Shown: positions 1-6,261, counted from the stretch's first letter. The stretch: 6,261 bases of DNA from Rhodospirillales bacterium (GCA_018971455.1 JAGXAV010000139.1:1-6261), one strand, 5' to 3'. Numbers and translations: made by a program. The notes: generated by a model from the letters alone, not told the origin.

Positions 1-2
1 GC

Positions 3-1052
3 GCGGCACCCGGGGCCGCACCGGGCGGGGTCGTTCCGGTGACGGCGATCACCGTCACGGCGGCGCCGCTGGCGATCGAGCTTGCCAATATCGGCACGGT
101 GCAGGCCTGGCAGTCCGTGGTGGTGCGCACCCGCGTCGACGGGACACTGGAGAAAGTGTTCTTCCGCGAAGGCCAGGAAGTGCAGCCCGGCGACAAGCTG
201 GCCGAGATCGATCCGCGACCGTACCAGGCGGCGGTCAACGCGGCGCGGGCGAAGAAGGCGCAGGACCAGGCGGTGCTGGCGAACGCGCTGCGAGACCTGG
301 CGCGCTATGCCTCGCTGGCGAAGAGCGACTTCGCCTCGCGCCAGCAGCTCGACACGCAGCAGGCGCTGGTGGGCTCGCTGGCGGCGGCGCTGAAGGGCGA
401 TGACGCGGCGATCGAGGCGGCCCGCGTCAACCTCGACTACACGCTGATCCGCGCACCCTTCGATGGCCGCGCCGGGCTGCGGCAGATCGACGTCGGCAAC
501 GTCATCCGCGCCGCCGATCCGGCCGGGGTCGGCATCGTCACCATCACCCAGATCCATCCGATCGCGGTGCTCTTCAATCTGCCGCAGGAGCAGCTTCCGG
601 CGATCCAGACGGCGATGGCGCAGGGCCGCCTGCCGGTGGTTGCGACGTCTTCGGACGGGGCGACCATGCTCGGCCAGGGCGAGTTGCTGACCACCGACAA
701 CACCATCGACGCGACCACCGGCACGATCCGCCTCAAGGCGGTGTTCCCCAACGCGGACAACCACCTCTGGCCCGGGCAGTTCGTGCAGGCGCGGCTGAAG
801 CTTGCGACGCTGCACCAGGTGCTCACCGTGCCCTCGGTCGCCGTGCAGCGCAGCCAGACCGGGCTGTTCGTCTACATCGTCAAGCCCAATGCGACGGTCG
901 GGGTGCAGAAGGTGGCCATCGGCCAGGATGACGGCACCTACGCCGTTGTCACGAGCGGGCTTGCCGACGGCGCGCAGGTGGTGGTCTCGGGCCAATCCCG
1001 CCTGCGCGATGGCTCGCACGTCGCCGTGTCCGCCGCGAAGGCGGCCAGTTGA
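3..1052 (+). CDS. RND efflux periplasmic adaptor subunit (HlyD/MdtA family), 5' end cut off
   Basis: This is the membrane-fusion subunit that links an inner-membrane RND pump to an outer-membrane channel in the periplasm. The frame is open to the left edge of the window and reads an Ala/Gly/Pro-rich linker before a GTG at 39, so the true start and the signal or lipoprotein sequence lie upstream. I treat it as partial, not as starting at 39. The visible 349 residues follow family order: first lipoyl half with the GTLEKVFFREGQEV...GDKLAEIDPRPY signature (about nt 140-225), a short alpha-hairpin rich in Ala, Lys and Gln (nt 225-435), second lipoyl half with IRAPFDGRAG (nt 447-480), beta-barrel (about nt 500-800) and membrane-proximal domain (about nt 800-1045). 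The RND pump gene follows after 25 bases, which indicates one operon. The family is confident; the substrate cannot be told from sequence. Confidence 0.95.
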   Translation, partial: AAPGAAPGGVVPVTAITVTAAPLAIELANIGTVQAWQSVVVRTRVDGTLEKVFFREGQEVQPGDKLAEIDPRPYQAAVNAARAKKAQDQAVLANALRDLARYASLAKSDFASRQQLDTQQALVGSLAAALKGDDAAIEAARVNLDYTLIRAPFDGRAGLRQIDVGNVIRAADPAGVGIVTITQIHPIAVLFNLPQEQLPAIQTAMAQGRLPVVATSSDGATMLGQGELLTTDNTIDATTGTIRLKAVFPNADNHLWPGQFVQARLKLATLHQVLTVPSVAVQRSQTGLFVYIVKPNATVGVQKVAIGQDDGTYAVVTSGLADGAQVVVSGQSRLRDGSHVAVSAAKAAS

Positions 1053-1077
1053 ACCGGGTCACGCAACGGAGCGGCGC

Positions 1078-4000
1078 ATGAGCATCTCAACGCCGTTCAT
1101 CCGCCGGCCCGTCGGCACCTCGCTCCTGATGGCGGCAATTCTCCTGGTCGGCATCGCCGCCTACCCGCTGCTGCCGGTCGCCCCGCTGCCGCGCGTCGAG
1201 TTTCCGACCATCCAGGTGCAGGCCTCGTTCCCCGGGGCCAGTCCCGACACGATGGCCACCGCCGTCGCCCAGCCGCTCGAACGCCAGTTCGCCCAGATTG
1301 CCGGCGTTTCGCAGATGACCTCGACCAGCGTGCTCGGGCAGACCTCGATCACGGTGCAGTTCGACCTCAATCGCAACATCGACGCGGCCGCGCTGGACAT
1401 CCAGTCCAAGATCACTGCCGCCGCCGGACAGCTTCCCAAGGCGCTACCGAGCCCGCCGACCTATTACAAGGTCAACCCCTCCGACAGCCCGATCATGATC
1501 CTGGCGGTGCAGTCCGACGAACTGCCGCTGATCAGCACGGATGACTACGCCGACAACATCCTGGCCCAGCAGATTTCGCAAATCCAAGGCGTGGCCCAGG
1601 TCTTCATCGGTGGCGAGCAGAAGCGCGCGGTGCGGGTGCAGATCGACCCGTCCAAGCTCGCGGCCATGGGAATGACGCTGGAGGATGTGCGCACGGCCCT
1701 TGCCAACGCCACGGTCAACAGCCCGAAAGGCACCATAGACGGCAATCAGCGCAGCTTCACCATCTACGCCAACGACCAGCTCACCCATGCCGACCAGTAC
1801 AACAATCTCGTACTGGCCTATCGCAACGGCGCGCCGGTGCGGGTGCGTGATATCGGCCAGGCCGTCGACGCCGCGAGCAACCTGCGCATCGCCGGCTACC
1901 AGAACGGCAAGCGCGGCGTGCTGCTGGTGATCTTCAAGCAGCCCGATGCCAACATCATCAGCACGGTCGATCAGATCAAGGCCGCCCTGCCCCGGCTGAT
2001 CGCCGCCATCCCGCCTTCGGTGAAGGTCACCGAGATGCTGGACCGGACGCAGACCATCCGCGCCTCGATCAGCGACGTGCAGGACACGCTGCTGCTCACC
2101 GTCGCCCTGGTGGTGATGGTGATCTTCCTGTTTCTGCGCAATGTGTGGGCCACCATCATTCCCAGCGTCACCGTGCCGATCGCGCTGGTCGGCACCTTCG
2201 CGGTGATGTTCCTGCTCGGCTTCAGCCTCGACAATCTCTCGCTCATGGCGCTGACCATCTCGGTCGGCTTCGTCGTCGATGACGCCATCGTCATGCTGGA
2301 GAACATCTACCGCCATATCGAGGATGGCGACCGGCCGCTCGACGCGGCGCTGAAGGGGGCGGGCGAGATCGGCTTCACCATCATCTCGATCAGCGCCTCG
2401 CTGATCGCGGTGTTCATTCCGCTGCTGCTGATGAGCGGAATCGTCGGGCGACTGTTCCGCGAATTCGCGATGACGGTGTCGATCGCCGTCATCGTCTCGG
2501 CGGTCGTCTCGCTGACGCTGACGCCGATGATGTGCGCGCGCTTCCTGCGCCATGGCCGCCACGAGCACGGGCGGGTGTACCGCACCGTCGAAGCGGGGTT
2601 CGACCTGCTGCTGGCCTTCTACCGGCGCACCCTCGACATCGCGCTGCGCCACCAGTTCATCACGCTGCTGACCTTCATCGCCACCGTTTCGCTGACCGGC
2701 TATCTCTACGTCGTCATCCCGAAGGGCTTTTTCCCGGAGCAGGATAACGGCCTGATCCTCGGGCTGTCGGAAGCCGCGCAGAATGTCTCCTTCAAGGAGA
2801 TGGCCCGTATCGAGCTGGCGCTCGGCAAGGTGCTCAGCGCCGATCCGGACGTGGCGAATTATGCCACCACGATCGGCGCCGGCGTTGGCGGGCAGACCGG
2901 CAATAACGGCCGCTTCTTCATCGGATTGAAGCCGTTCACCGAGCGCCATACCAGCGCCCAGCAGGTCATCGCCCGCCTGCGGCCCAAACTCGCCAAGGTG
3001 ACCGGCGCGCAACTCTTCCTGCAGGCCGCGCAGGATGTCCGGGTCGGCGGGCGGCTGTCGCGCACCCAGTATCAGTACACCCTGCAGGATGCCGACGTGC
3101 AGGAGCTCTATACCTGGGCGCCGCGCGTGCTGGCCAAGCTGCGCACCCTGCCCCAGCTGCGCGATCTGGCGACGGACCAGCAGAATGGCGGCAACACCGC
3201 CACCCTCACGATCGACAGGGATGCCGCCGCGCGTTTCGGCATCGCGCCCCAGGTGATCGACGACACGCTCTACGACGCGCTCGGCCAACGGCAGGTGACG
3301 CAGTATTTCACCCAGGTGAACACCTACCAGCTCATCCTCGAAGTGCTGCCGGGGCTGCAGGGCAAGCTCTCCACGCTCGACAAGCTCTACGTGAAATCGA
3401 ACACCGGCCAGGCGGTGCCGCTTTCGACCTTCGTCAAGGTCGACTCCCATCCGGTCGCCCCGCTTTCGATCAGCCACCAGAGCCAGTTCCCGGCGGTGAC
3501 GCTGTCCTTCAACCTGGCCCAGGGCGTGGCGCTCGGTGACGCGGTGACCGCGGTGAACAAGGCGATGCGCGAGCTGGCGACGCCGATCACGCTGCAGGGC
3601 ACGTTCCAGGGCACGGCGCAGGCCTTCCAGGACTCGCTGTCGAGCCAGCCCTACCTGCTCGCCGCAGCACTGGTCACCGTCTACATCATTCTGGGCGTGC
3701 TCTATGAGAGCTACATCCTGCCGCTGACCATCCTCTCCACCCTGCCCTCGGCCGGCGTCGGCGCGCTGCTGATCCTGCTCGCCTTCGGCTACGATCTGTC
3801 GGTGATTGCGCTGATCGGCATCATCCTGCTGATCGGCATCGTCAAGAAGAACGGCATCATGATGGTGGATTTCGCCATCACCGCCGAACGCCGCGACGGC
3901 GAGACACCGCTCGACGCCATCCGTCAGGCCTGCCTGCTGCGTTTCCGCCCGATCCTCATGACCACCATGGCGGCCATGCTGTCCGGCCTTCCGCTGATGC

Positions 4001-4197
4001 TGGGCCACGGGGCCGGCTCGGAACTGCGGCGCCCGCTCGGCTATGCCATGGTGGGCGGGCTGCTGCTGAGCCAGGCGCTGACGCTGTACACCACGCCGGT
4101 GATCTACCTGTATCTCGGCCGCCTGCAACGCTGGCTCGCGCCGCAGCGCAAGGCGAGGCTGCCGAGCCTGGCGGGCAAGATGAGCGAGGCGGATTGA
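1078..4197 (+). CDS. Multidrug efflux RND permease, MdtC-like (AcrB/HAE1 superfamily)
   Basis: A proton-driven inner-membrane pump that exports small molecules through the adjacent adaptor. Translation from ATG 1078 gives 1039 residues, normal for the family. GGAG at 1068-1071 lies 6 bases upstream; the frame stays open further left, but that part overlaps the adaptor gene and is not protein-like. The start MSISTPFIRRPVGTSL is the typical RND N-terminus. Twelve membrane helices are visible: TM1 near 14-30, TM2-TM6 within 338-487, TM7 near 527-546 and TM8-TM12 within 859-1013, with two large periplasmic porter/docking loops between. Proton-relay residues are all present: D401 and D402 (GFVVDDAIV, TM4), K924 (TM10), R955 and T962 (TM11), matching AcrB D407, D408, K940, R971 and T978. 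Segments such as SYESYILPLT-type TM8, LSTLPSAGVGALL and LLIGIVKKN closely match E. coli MdtC as I recall it. In E. coli MdtC works with MdtB; no second pump gene follows here, so this one may form a homotrimer. Substrates are unknown. Confidence 0.96.
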   Translation: MSISTPFIRRPVGTSLLMAAILLVGIAAYPLLPVAPLPRVEFPTIQVQASFPGASPDTMATAVAQPLERQFAQIAGVSQMTSTSVLGQTSITVQFDLNRNIDAAALDIQSKITAAAGQLPKALPSPPTYYKVNPSDSPIMILAVQSDELPLISTDDYADNILAQQISQIQGVAQVFIGGEQKRAVRVQIDPSKLAAMGMTLEDVRTALANATVNSPKGTIDGNQRSFTIYANDQLTHADQYNNLVLAYRNGAPVRVRDIGQAVDAASNLRIAGYQNGKRGVLLVIFKQPDANIISTVDQIKAALPRLIAAIPPSVKVTEMLDRTQTIRASISDVQDTLLLTVALVVMVIFLFLRNVWATIIPSVTVPIALVGTFAVMFLLGFSLDNLSLMALTISVGFVVDDAIVMLENIYRHIEDGDRPLDAALKGAGEIGFTIISISASLIAVFIPLLLMSGIVGRLFREFAMTVSIAVIVSAVVSLTLTPMMCARFLRHGRHEHGRVYRTVEAGFDLLLAFYRRTLDIALRHQFITLLTFIATVSLTGYLYVVIPKGFFPEQDNGLILGLSEAAQNVSFKEMARIELALGKVLSADPDVANYATTIGAGVGGQTGNNGRFFIGLKPFTERHTSAQQVIARLRPKLAKVTGAQLFLQAAQDVRVGGRLSRTQYQYTLQDADVQELYTWAPRVLAKLRTLPQLRDLATDQQNGGNTATLTIDRDAAARFGIAPQVIDDTLYDALGQRQVTQYFTQVNTYQLILEVLPGLQGKLSTLDKLYVKSNTGQAVPLSTFVKVDSHPVAPLSISHQSQFPAVTLSFNLAQGVALGDAVTAVNKAMRELATPITLQGTFQGTAQAFQDSLSSQPYLLAAALVTVYIILGVLYESYILPLTILSTLPSAGVGALLILLAFGYDLSVIALIGIILLIGIVKKNGIMMVDFAITAERRDGETPLDAIRQACLLRFRPILMTTMAAMLSGLPLMLGHGAGSELRRPLGYAMVGGLLLSQALTLYTTPVIYLYLGRLQRWLAPQRKARLPSLAGKMSEAD

Positions 4198-4212
4198 TCC
4201 AACGCCATCCCT

Positions 4213-4257
4213 CGCACGCAGAAACGGCGTCCGAGGGCGCCGTTTCCATGTCGTGCG
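4213..4257. terminator. Two-part hairpin between convergent genes, probable bidirectional terminator
   Basis: An inner 9-bp perfect stem pairs GAAACGGCG (4221-4229) with CGCCGTTTC (4238-4246) around an 8-base loop. An outer 6-bp stem pairs CGCACG (4213-4218) with CGTGCG (4252-4257) across small unpaired bulges. The element starts 16 bases after the pump stop codon and ends 13 bases before the stop of the convergent PEP-CTERM gene. There is no long T run on either side; only the TTT inside the stem arm is available. Termination is inferred from placement and symmetry. Confidence 0.6.
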
Positions 4258-4269
4258 GTTGACGGGGTT

Positions 4270-5052
4270 TCAGGCGCGGCGGGCGCGGCGCAGCAGGCCG
4301 AGGCCGAGCAGGCCGCTGCCGAGCAGCGCGAAGCTGGCCGGTTCTGGCACCGTGCCCCCGCCGCCATTGGTGATGCCGCCGCTGCTGCTCAGCGTGACGC
4401 TGCCGACCGCCACATCCGGCGAGCCGCAGCCATAGGCGGTGACGATGAAGTAGCTATAGGCCGCCTGGGCCGCCGCCGTGATGGCGCTGTACTGGCTGAC
4501 CGGGCCGCCCGCCACCGTGCCGAGCAGCGTGCCGGAGGTCAGCTTGCTGGTGGTGATCGTGGAGGGCGCGGCAACCGGCCCCGAGGACGGTACCGGCCCG
4601 CCATAGCCATAAATCTGCGCGCTCTCGCCCGATTGCAGCGAGTTGATGGTGATCCCGGTCAGGGAATAGCCGGCGGTCAGTGACTGGAGCAGCAGATAGG
4701 TGTTCGGCAGGATTTCGCCGTCGGGGTTGCTCAGAGAGCTCGACAGCGTGCTTTGACCGAGGCCGCTTTCGCTCAGCCCGTTCACCGATTCAGGCTTGAG
4801 GGTCACATAGCTGCTGATGCCCGAGCCGTTATAGGCCTCCGCGCCGATGGTCGCGCCGGAAAGCGAGAAGGTCTGCTCGCCGCCGCCGAGAACACATTTC
4901 CCCGCGCCGCCCGGGCAGGAGCCGGCGCCGAGATCGATGGTCGTGCCCGCCCGGGCCGCCGCACCCGCCAGCGTGAGGCAGGCCGCCAGCGCGGTCACCG
5001 CCATCGCGCGGCCGGCGCGCCCTGCCTCATTCCGCGTTCCCATACCCATCAT
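4270..5052 (-). CDS. PEP-CTERM sorting domain-containing secreted protein of unknown function
   Basis: Predicted exported protein carrying a C-terminal exosortase recognition signal; in known systems such proteins are processed by EpsH-type exosortases and associated with exopolysaccharide. From ATG 5052 it has 260 residues. A signal peptide is clear: basic N-region, hydrophobic AVTALAACLTLAGA, and a likely cut after ARA at residue 35. The C-terminus has VPEPAS at 235-240, a Gly/Leu-rich helix at about 241-254, then RRARR at 255-259. The mature part is rich in Gly, Ser and Thr, looks beta-rich, and has three Cys (46, 53, 209), the first two spaced SCPGGAGKC. I recognise no catalytic domain. 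The frame can extend to a GTG at 5121, but that codon overlaps a likely -10 box and lacks a ribosome site, while ATG 5052 has AGGA upstream and puts the signal peptide at the start. No exosortase or polysaccharide gene lies in the window. Confidence 0.9.
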   Translation of the reverse strand: MMGMGTRNEAGRAGRAMAVTALAACLTLAGAAARAGTTIDLGAGSCPGGAGKCVLGGGEQTFSLSGATIGAEAYNGSGISSYVTLKPESVNGLSESGLGQSTLSSSLSNPDGEILPNTYLLLQSLTAGYSLTGITINSLQSGESAQIYGYGGPVPSSGPVAAPSTITTSKLTSGTLLGTVAGGPVSQYSAITAAAQAAYSYFIVTAYGCGSPDVAVGSVTLSSSGGITNGGGGTVPEPASFALLGSGLLGLGLLRRARRA

Positions 5053-5061
5053 GCGATCCGA

Positions 5062-5065
5062 TCCT
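5062..5065 (-). promoter_or_regulatory. Ribosome binding site that favours the 5052 start of the PEP-CTERM gene
   Basis: On the minus strand AGGA lies 9 bases before the ATG at 5052 (12 before a second, adjacent ATG at 5049). No comparable purine box precedes the upstream in-frame GTG at 5121. This, with the signal peptide position, decides the start. Confidence 0.55.
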
Positions 5066-5120
5066 GCCGGGACCCGATGGAGCGGCCGCCCGCTCGAGCC
5101 ACTCATTGATGATGCGTTCA

Positions 5121-5149
5121 CTTATTGTTGAGATGTACGGGTCTTGCAA
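5121..5149 (-). promoter_or_regulatory. Candidate sigma-70-type promoter of the PEP-CTERM gene
   Basis: Reading the minus strand, TTGCAA (5149-5144) and AATAAG (5126-5121) are 17 bases apart; each matches four of six consensus bases. A strongly A-rich stretch (complement of 5156-5187) lies just upstream and could act as an UP element. Transcription would start near 5114 and leave a leader of about 60 bases before ATG 5052. This is a visual match only; a promoter in this organism may differ from the E. coli consensus. Confidence 0.4.
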
Positions 5150-5153
5150 GAGC
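5140..5153. promoter_or_regulatory. Imperfect 14-bp palindrome over the candidate -35 box
   Basis: GGTCTTGCAAGAGC is self-complementary at six of seven pairs, with the perfect core CTTGCAAG at 5143-5150. It sits in the divergent region between the PEP-CTERM gene and the hydratase pair and covers the proposed -35 hexamer, a usual place for a repressor or activator site. No regulator gene is in view, and a palindrome this short can occur by chance. Confidence 0.3.
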
Positions 5154-5155
5154 AA

Positions 5156-5187
5156 TTTTTGTTGTTTTGTCTTTTTTTCGTTCTTTT
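5156..5187. other. T-rich tract (25 T in 32 bases) in the divergent control region
   Basis: The plus strand runs from TTTTT at 5156 through a seven-T run at 5172-5178 to TTTT at 5184-5187. This is the only AT-rich stretch in an otherwise GC-rich window. It lies between divergently transcribed genes, so it probably serves promoter function: an UP element or easily melted or bent DNA, or a site for a nucleoid protein. No strong hairpin precedes it and no plus-strand gene ends there, so it is unlikely to be a terminator tail. Confidence 0.5.
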
Positions 5188-5257
5188 GCCGGCCGTGCGC
5201 CCGGCGGCCACCGCTGGCCACAGGCGGCGGCAGGCGATAGCGTCGTCCAAAACCAAT

Positions 5258-5263
5258 GGAGGA
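5258..5263 (+). promoter_or_regulatory. Ribosome binding site that sets the GTG start of the first hydratase gene
   Basis: GGAGGA lies 5 bases before GTG 5269, a near-ideal Shine-Dalgarno sequence. It selects this GTG over the longer in-frame opening that reaches back to 5125 through the T-rich tract. An ATG at 5256 is in another frame. Confidence 0.75.
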
Positions 5264-5268
5264 CGCGC

Positions 5269-5751
5269 GTGCCCACGCACATATTCCCGGTCGAGGCGAC
5301 GCATATCATGATGTTCGCCCGCGCCATCGGCGACACCAACCCCGTCTATCACGACGCCGCCGCGGCCGCCGCCGGCGAGACCGGCGGCATCATCGCGCCG
5401 CCGACCTTCCCCCAGGCCGTGGCGCAGTTCGACCCGGATTATCCGCTGCGTCCGAAACCCGGCCAGCCATGGTTCGGGTCTGGCAAGGCGGCGAGCGGCA
5501 TCGAGGGCAATCCGGCCACCAGCGGCGGCCTGCATGCCGAGCAGCATTTCGAGTACCACCGCCACCCGCGCCCCGGCGATGTGCTGAGCGTCGAGATCAG
5601 GCCCGGCAAGACCTGGGAGAAGGACAGCAGGCGTGCCGGCAAGCTGATCTTTCGTGAACGCATCGCCGAATACCGCGACCAGCGCGGCGAGCTCGTGGTC
5701 ACCGCCCGCAGCGTGGCGGTAACCACCGAGCGCCCGGTCGGCGCGGATTGA
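5269..5751 (+). CDS. MaoC-type hydratase subunit, FAS1-like dehydratase N-domain (HadA-like, probably non-catalytic)
   Basis: A single hot-dog-fold protein of 160 residues, starting at GTG 5269 with a strong ribosome site. Early residues FARAIGDTNPVYHD (16-29) match the hydratase motif A-x-x-[ST]-G-D-x-N-P-x-H-x-D, but the usual catalytic His is replaced by Tyr27, with His28 shifted one place. The segments GGIIAPPTFPQA (about 42-53) and LHAEQHFEYHRHPRPGDVL (about 87-105) are typical of the MaoC_dehydrat_N family. In mycobacterial HadAB the HadA-like subunit mainly shapes the substrate channel, while HadB carries the active site; I infer the same split here with the next gene, 11 bases downstream. 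The in-frame extension upstream to 5125 reads through the T-rich control region and is not protein-like. The acyl substrate, and whether it is CoA- or ACP-bound, cannot be told. Confidence 0.88.
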   Translation: MPTHIFPVEATHIMMFARAIGDTNPVYHDAAAAAAGETGGIIAPPTFPQAVAQFDPDYPLRPKPGQPWFGSGKAASGIEGNPATSGGLHAEQHFEYHRHPRPGDVLSVEIRPGKTWEKDSRRAGKLIFRERIAEYRDQRGELVVTARSVAVTTERPVGAD

Positions 5752-5762
5752 GGGAGGCAGGA

Positions 5763-6185
5763 ATGGCACTCAAGGCAGGCAATCTCGCGGTCGGTGACAC
5801 CCACCGCGCACGGGTCGTGGAGAACCTCACCCGCACGCAGCTCGTGCAGTACGCGGGCGCCTCCGGCGACTACAATCCGCTGCATACCGATGAGGTCTAC
5901 ACCACGCAGAAAGCGGGGTACCGCAGCGTCTTCGCGCACGGCATGCTGACCATGGGGCTCACCGGGAAGATGCTGACCGACTATGTCGGCGACGGCAGGC
6001 TGACCAGGTTCGGCGTCCGCTTCACCAACCAGGTCTGGCCCGGCGACACCCTGGATGCCACCGCCACGGTGGCAGCCCTCCGCCAGGAAGGCGGGCAGCA
6101 TTTCGTGGACCTCGCGCTCTCGACCGTCAACCAGGACGGCGTCGAGGTGATCAGCGGCAGCGCAACCGCCCGCATCGATCCCTGA
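5763..6185 (+). CDS. MaoC family (R)-specific enoyl-thioester hydratase/dehydratase, catalytic subunit (HadB-like)
   Basis: Predicted to add or remove water at the 2,3-position of an acyl thioester: enoyl to (R)-3-hydroxyacyl or the reverse. From ATG 5763 it has 140 residues, the usual size of a single hot-dog domain; GGAGG at 5753-5757 lies 5 bases upstream. The active-site motif YAGASGDYNPLHTD (30-43) is intact, with Asp36 and His41 as the catalytic pair, at the same positions as in HadB as I recall that sequence. FAHGMLTMGLTG (about 61-72) is the second family signature, and RFTNQVWPGDTL is the usual overhang segment. It follows the first subunit by 11 bases, so the two are almost certainly co-transcribed and likely form a heterodimer. 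Possible roles are fatty-acid or polyketide dehydration, or a beta-oxidation-like step; the window does not decide. A stand-alone homodimeric hydratase is the alternative. Confidence 0.93.
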   Translation: MALKAGNLAVGDTHRARVVENLTRTQLVQYAGASGDYNPLHTDEVYTTQKAGYRSVFAHGMLTMGLTGKMLTDYVGDGRLTRFGVRFTNQVWPGDTLDATATVAALRQEGGQHFVDLALSTVNQDGVEVISGSATARIDP

Positions 6186-6191
6186 CCCTCA

Positions 6192-6227
6192 CGCAGCCCT
6201 CGCCCTCACGCCGGTTCGAGGGCTGCG
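6192..6227. terminator. Perfect 11-bp hairpin after the hydratase pair, probable terminator
   Basis: CGCAGCCCTCG (6192-6202) pairs perfectly with CGAGGGCTGCG (6217-6227) around a 14-base loop, beginning 6 bases after the stop codon at 6185. No T run follows, so a classic intrinsic terminator is incomplete. The stem strength and the position directly behind the operon still make transcription ending or 3' mRNA protection likely. The direct repeat CCCTCACGC occurs at 6186-6194 and again in the loop at 6203-6211. Confidence 0.6.
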
Positions 6228-6261
6228 CGCAAGGCCCGCACGGCGACCGTGATGGCCGCGA
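6206..6261 (-). CDS. Possible 3' end of a convergent gene entering from the right edge
   Basis: On the minus strand one frame is open from the right edge to TGA at 6208-6206 and reads AAITVAVRALRAALEPA before the stop. The residues look like an ordinary protein C-terminus, and a convergent gene sharing the hairpin would be a normal arrangement. Only about 17 codons are visible, and spurious open frames are common in DNA this GC-rich. No family can be named. Confidence 0.25.
   Translation of the reverse strand, partial: AAITVAVRALRAALEPA

Noticed and set aside
802..1077. An upstream extension of the pump reading frame into the adaptor gene
   Set aside because: The extra residues are an Arg/Pro/Ser-rich shadow of the adaptor. 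ATG 1078 has GGAG 6 bases upstream and gives the standard RND N-terminus.
1444..4128. An 894-codon minus-strand open frame opposite the RND pump gene
   Set aside because: It is antisense to a certain gene and its product is an improbable mix rich in Gln, His, Arg and Asp with no domain. GC-rich codon bias on the plus strand creates such long shadows.
5053..5121. A longer start for the PEP-CTERM protein at GTG 5121
   Set aside because: It lacks a ribosome site, coincides with the candidate -10 box and would put about 23 extra residues before the signal peptide.
4753..5131. Plus-strand open frames of 118 and 94 codons opposite the PEP-CTERM gene
   Set aside because: They are antisense to a gene with a clear signal peptide and sorting tail, and the translations are Arg/Ala/Pro-rich with no motif.
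5156..5187. The T-rich tract as the tail of an intrinsic terminator or the end of a small RNA
   Set aside because: No GC-rich hairpin with a loop precedes it on the plus strand, and no plus-strand gene ends upstream. The palindrome nearby has no loop space.
5125..5268. A longer start for the first hydratase subunit, running through the T-rich tract
   Set aside because: The extra 48 residues are unlike the family, and GGAGGA lies 5 bases before GTG 5269, where the family-like sequence begins.
5439..6101. A 220-codon minus-strand open frame across the two hydratase genes
   Set aside because: It spans both genes and their gap in antisense and has no recognisable domain, while the plus-strand proteins carry clear family motifs.

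Overview
The window is GC-rich throughout, apart from one short T-rich tract. The gene types point to a Gram-negative proteobacterium: a tripartite RND efflux system, a PEP-CTERM surface protein and a split MaoC hydratase. An alphaproteobacterium, perhaps of the Acetobacteraceae/Rhodospirillales kind, fits the codon use and protein style. That placement is an impression from composition and similarity remembered from known families, not the result of a search.

Layout. (1) Positions 1-4197, + strand: the 3' part of a periplasmic adaptor gene (HlyD/MdtA family), then after 25 bases a complete RND inner-membrane pump gene most like MdtC. Together they form an adaptor-pump efflux operon; no outer-membrane channel gene is in view. 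(2) Positions 4198-4269: a short convergent gap with a two-part hairpin that probably terminates transcription from both sides. (3) Positions 4270-5052, - strand: a secreted protein with an N-terminal signal peptide and a C-terminal PEP-CTERM sorting signal, otherwise unrecognised. (4) Positions 5053-5268: a 216-base divergent control region with a possible promoter for the PEP-CTERM gene, an imperfect palindrome over its -35 box, and a 32-base tract with 25 T. (5) Positions 5269-6185, + strand: two small hot-dog-fold MaoC genes 11 bases apart. The first has Tyr where the catalytic His should be; the second keeps the Asp/His pair. This is the arrangement of the mycobacterial HadA/HadB dehydratase, so the products probably form a heterodimeric (R)-specific enoyl-thioester hydratase/dehydratase. 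(6) Positions 6186-6261: an 11-bp perfect hairpin, and possibly the last codons of a convergent gene entering from the right.

The three units look functionally independent: drug or metabolite efflux, a surface/exopolysaccharide-associated protein, and acyl-thioester metabolism. I see no mobile element, CRISPR array, tRNA or rRNA. I do not see a clearly new biological system. The points most worth a second look are the orphan PEP-CTERM protein with its AT-rich divergent promoter region, and the split hydratase with one apparently non-catalytic subunit.
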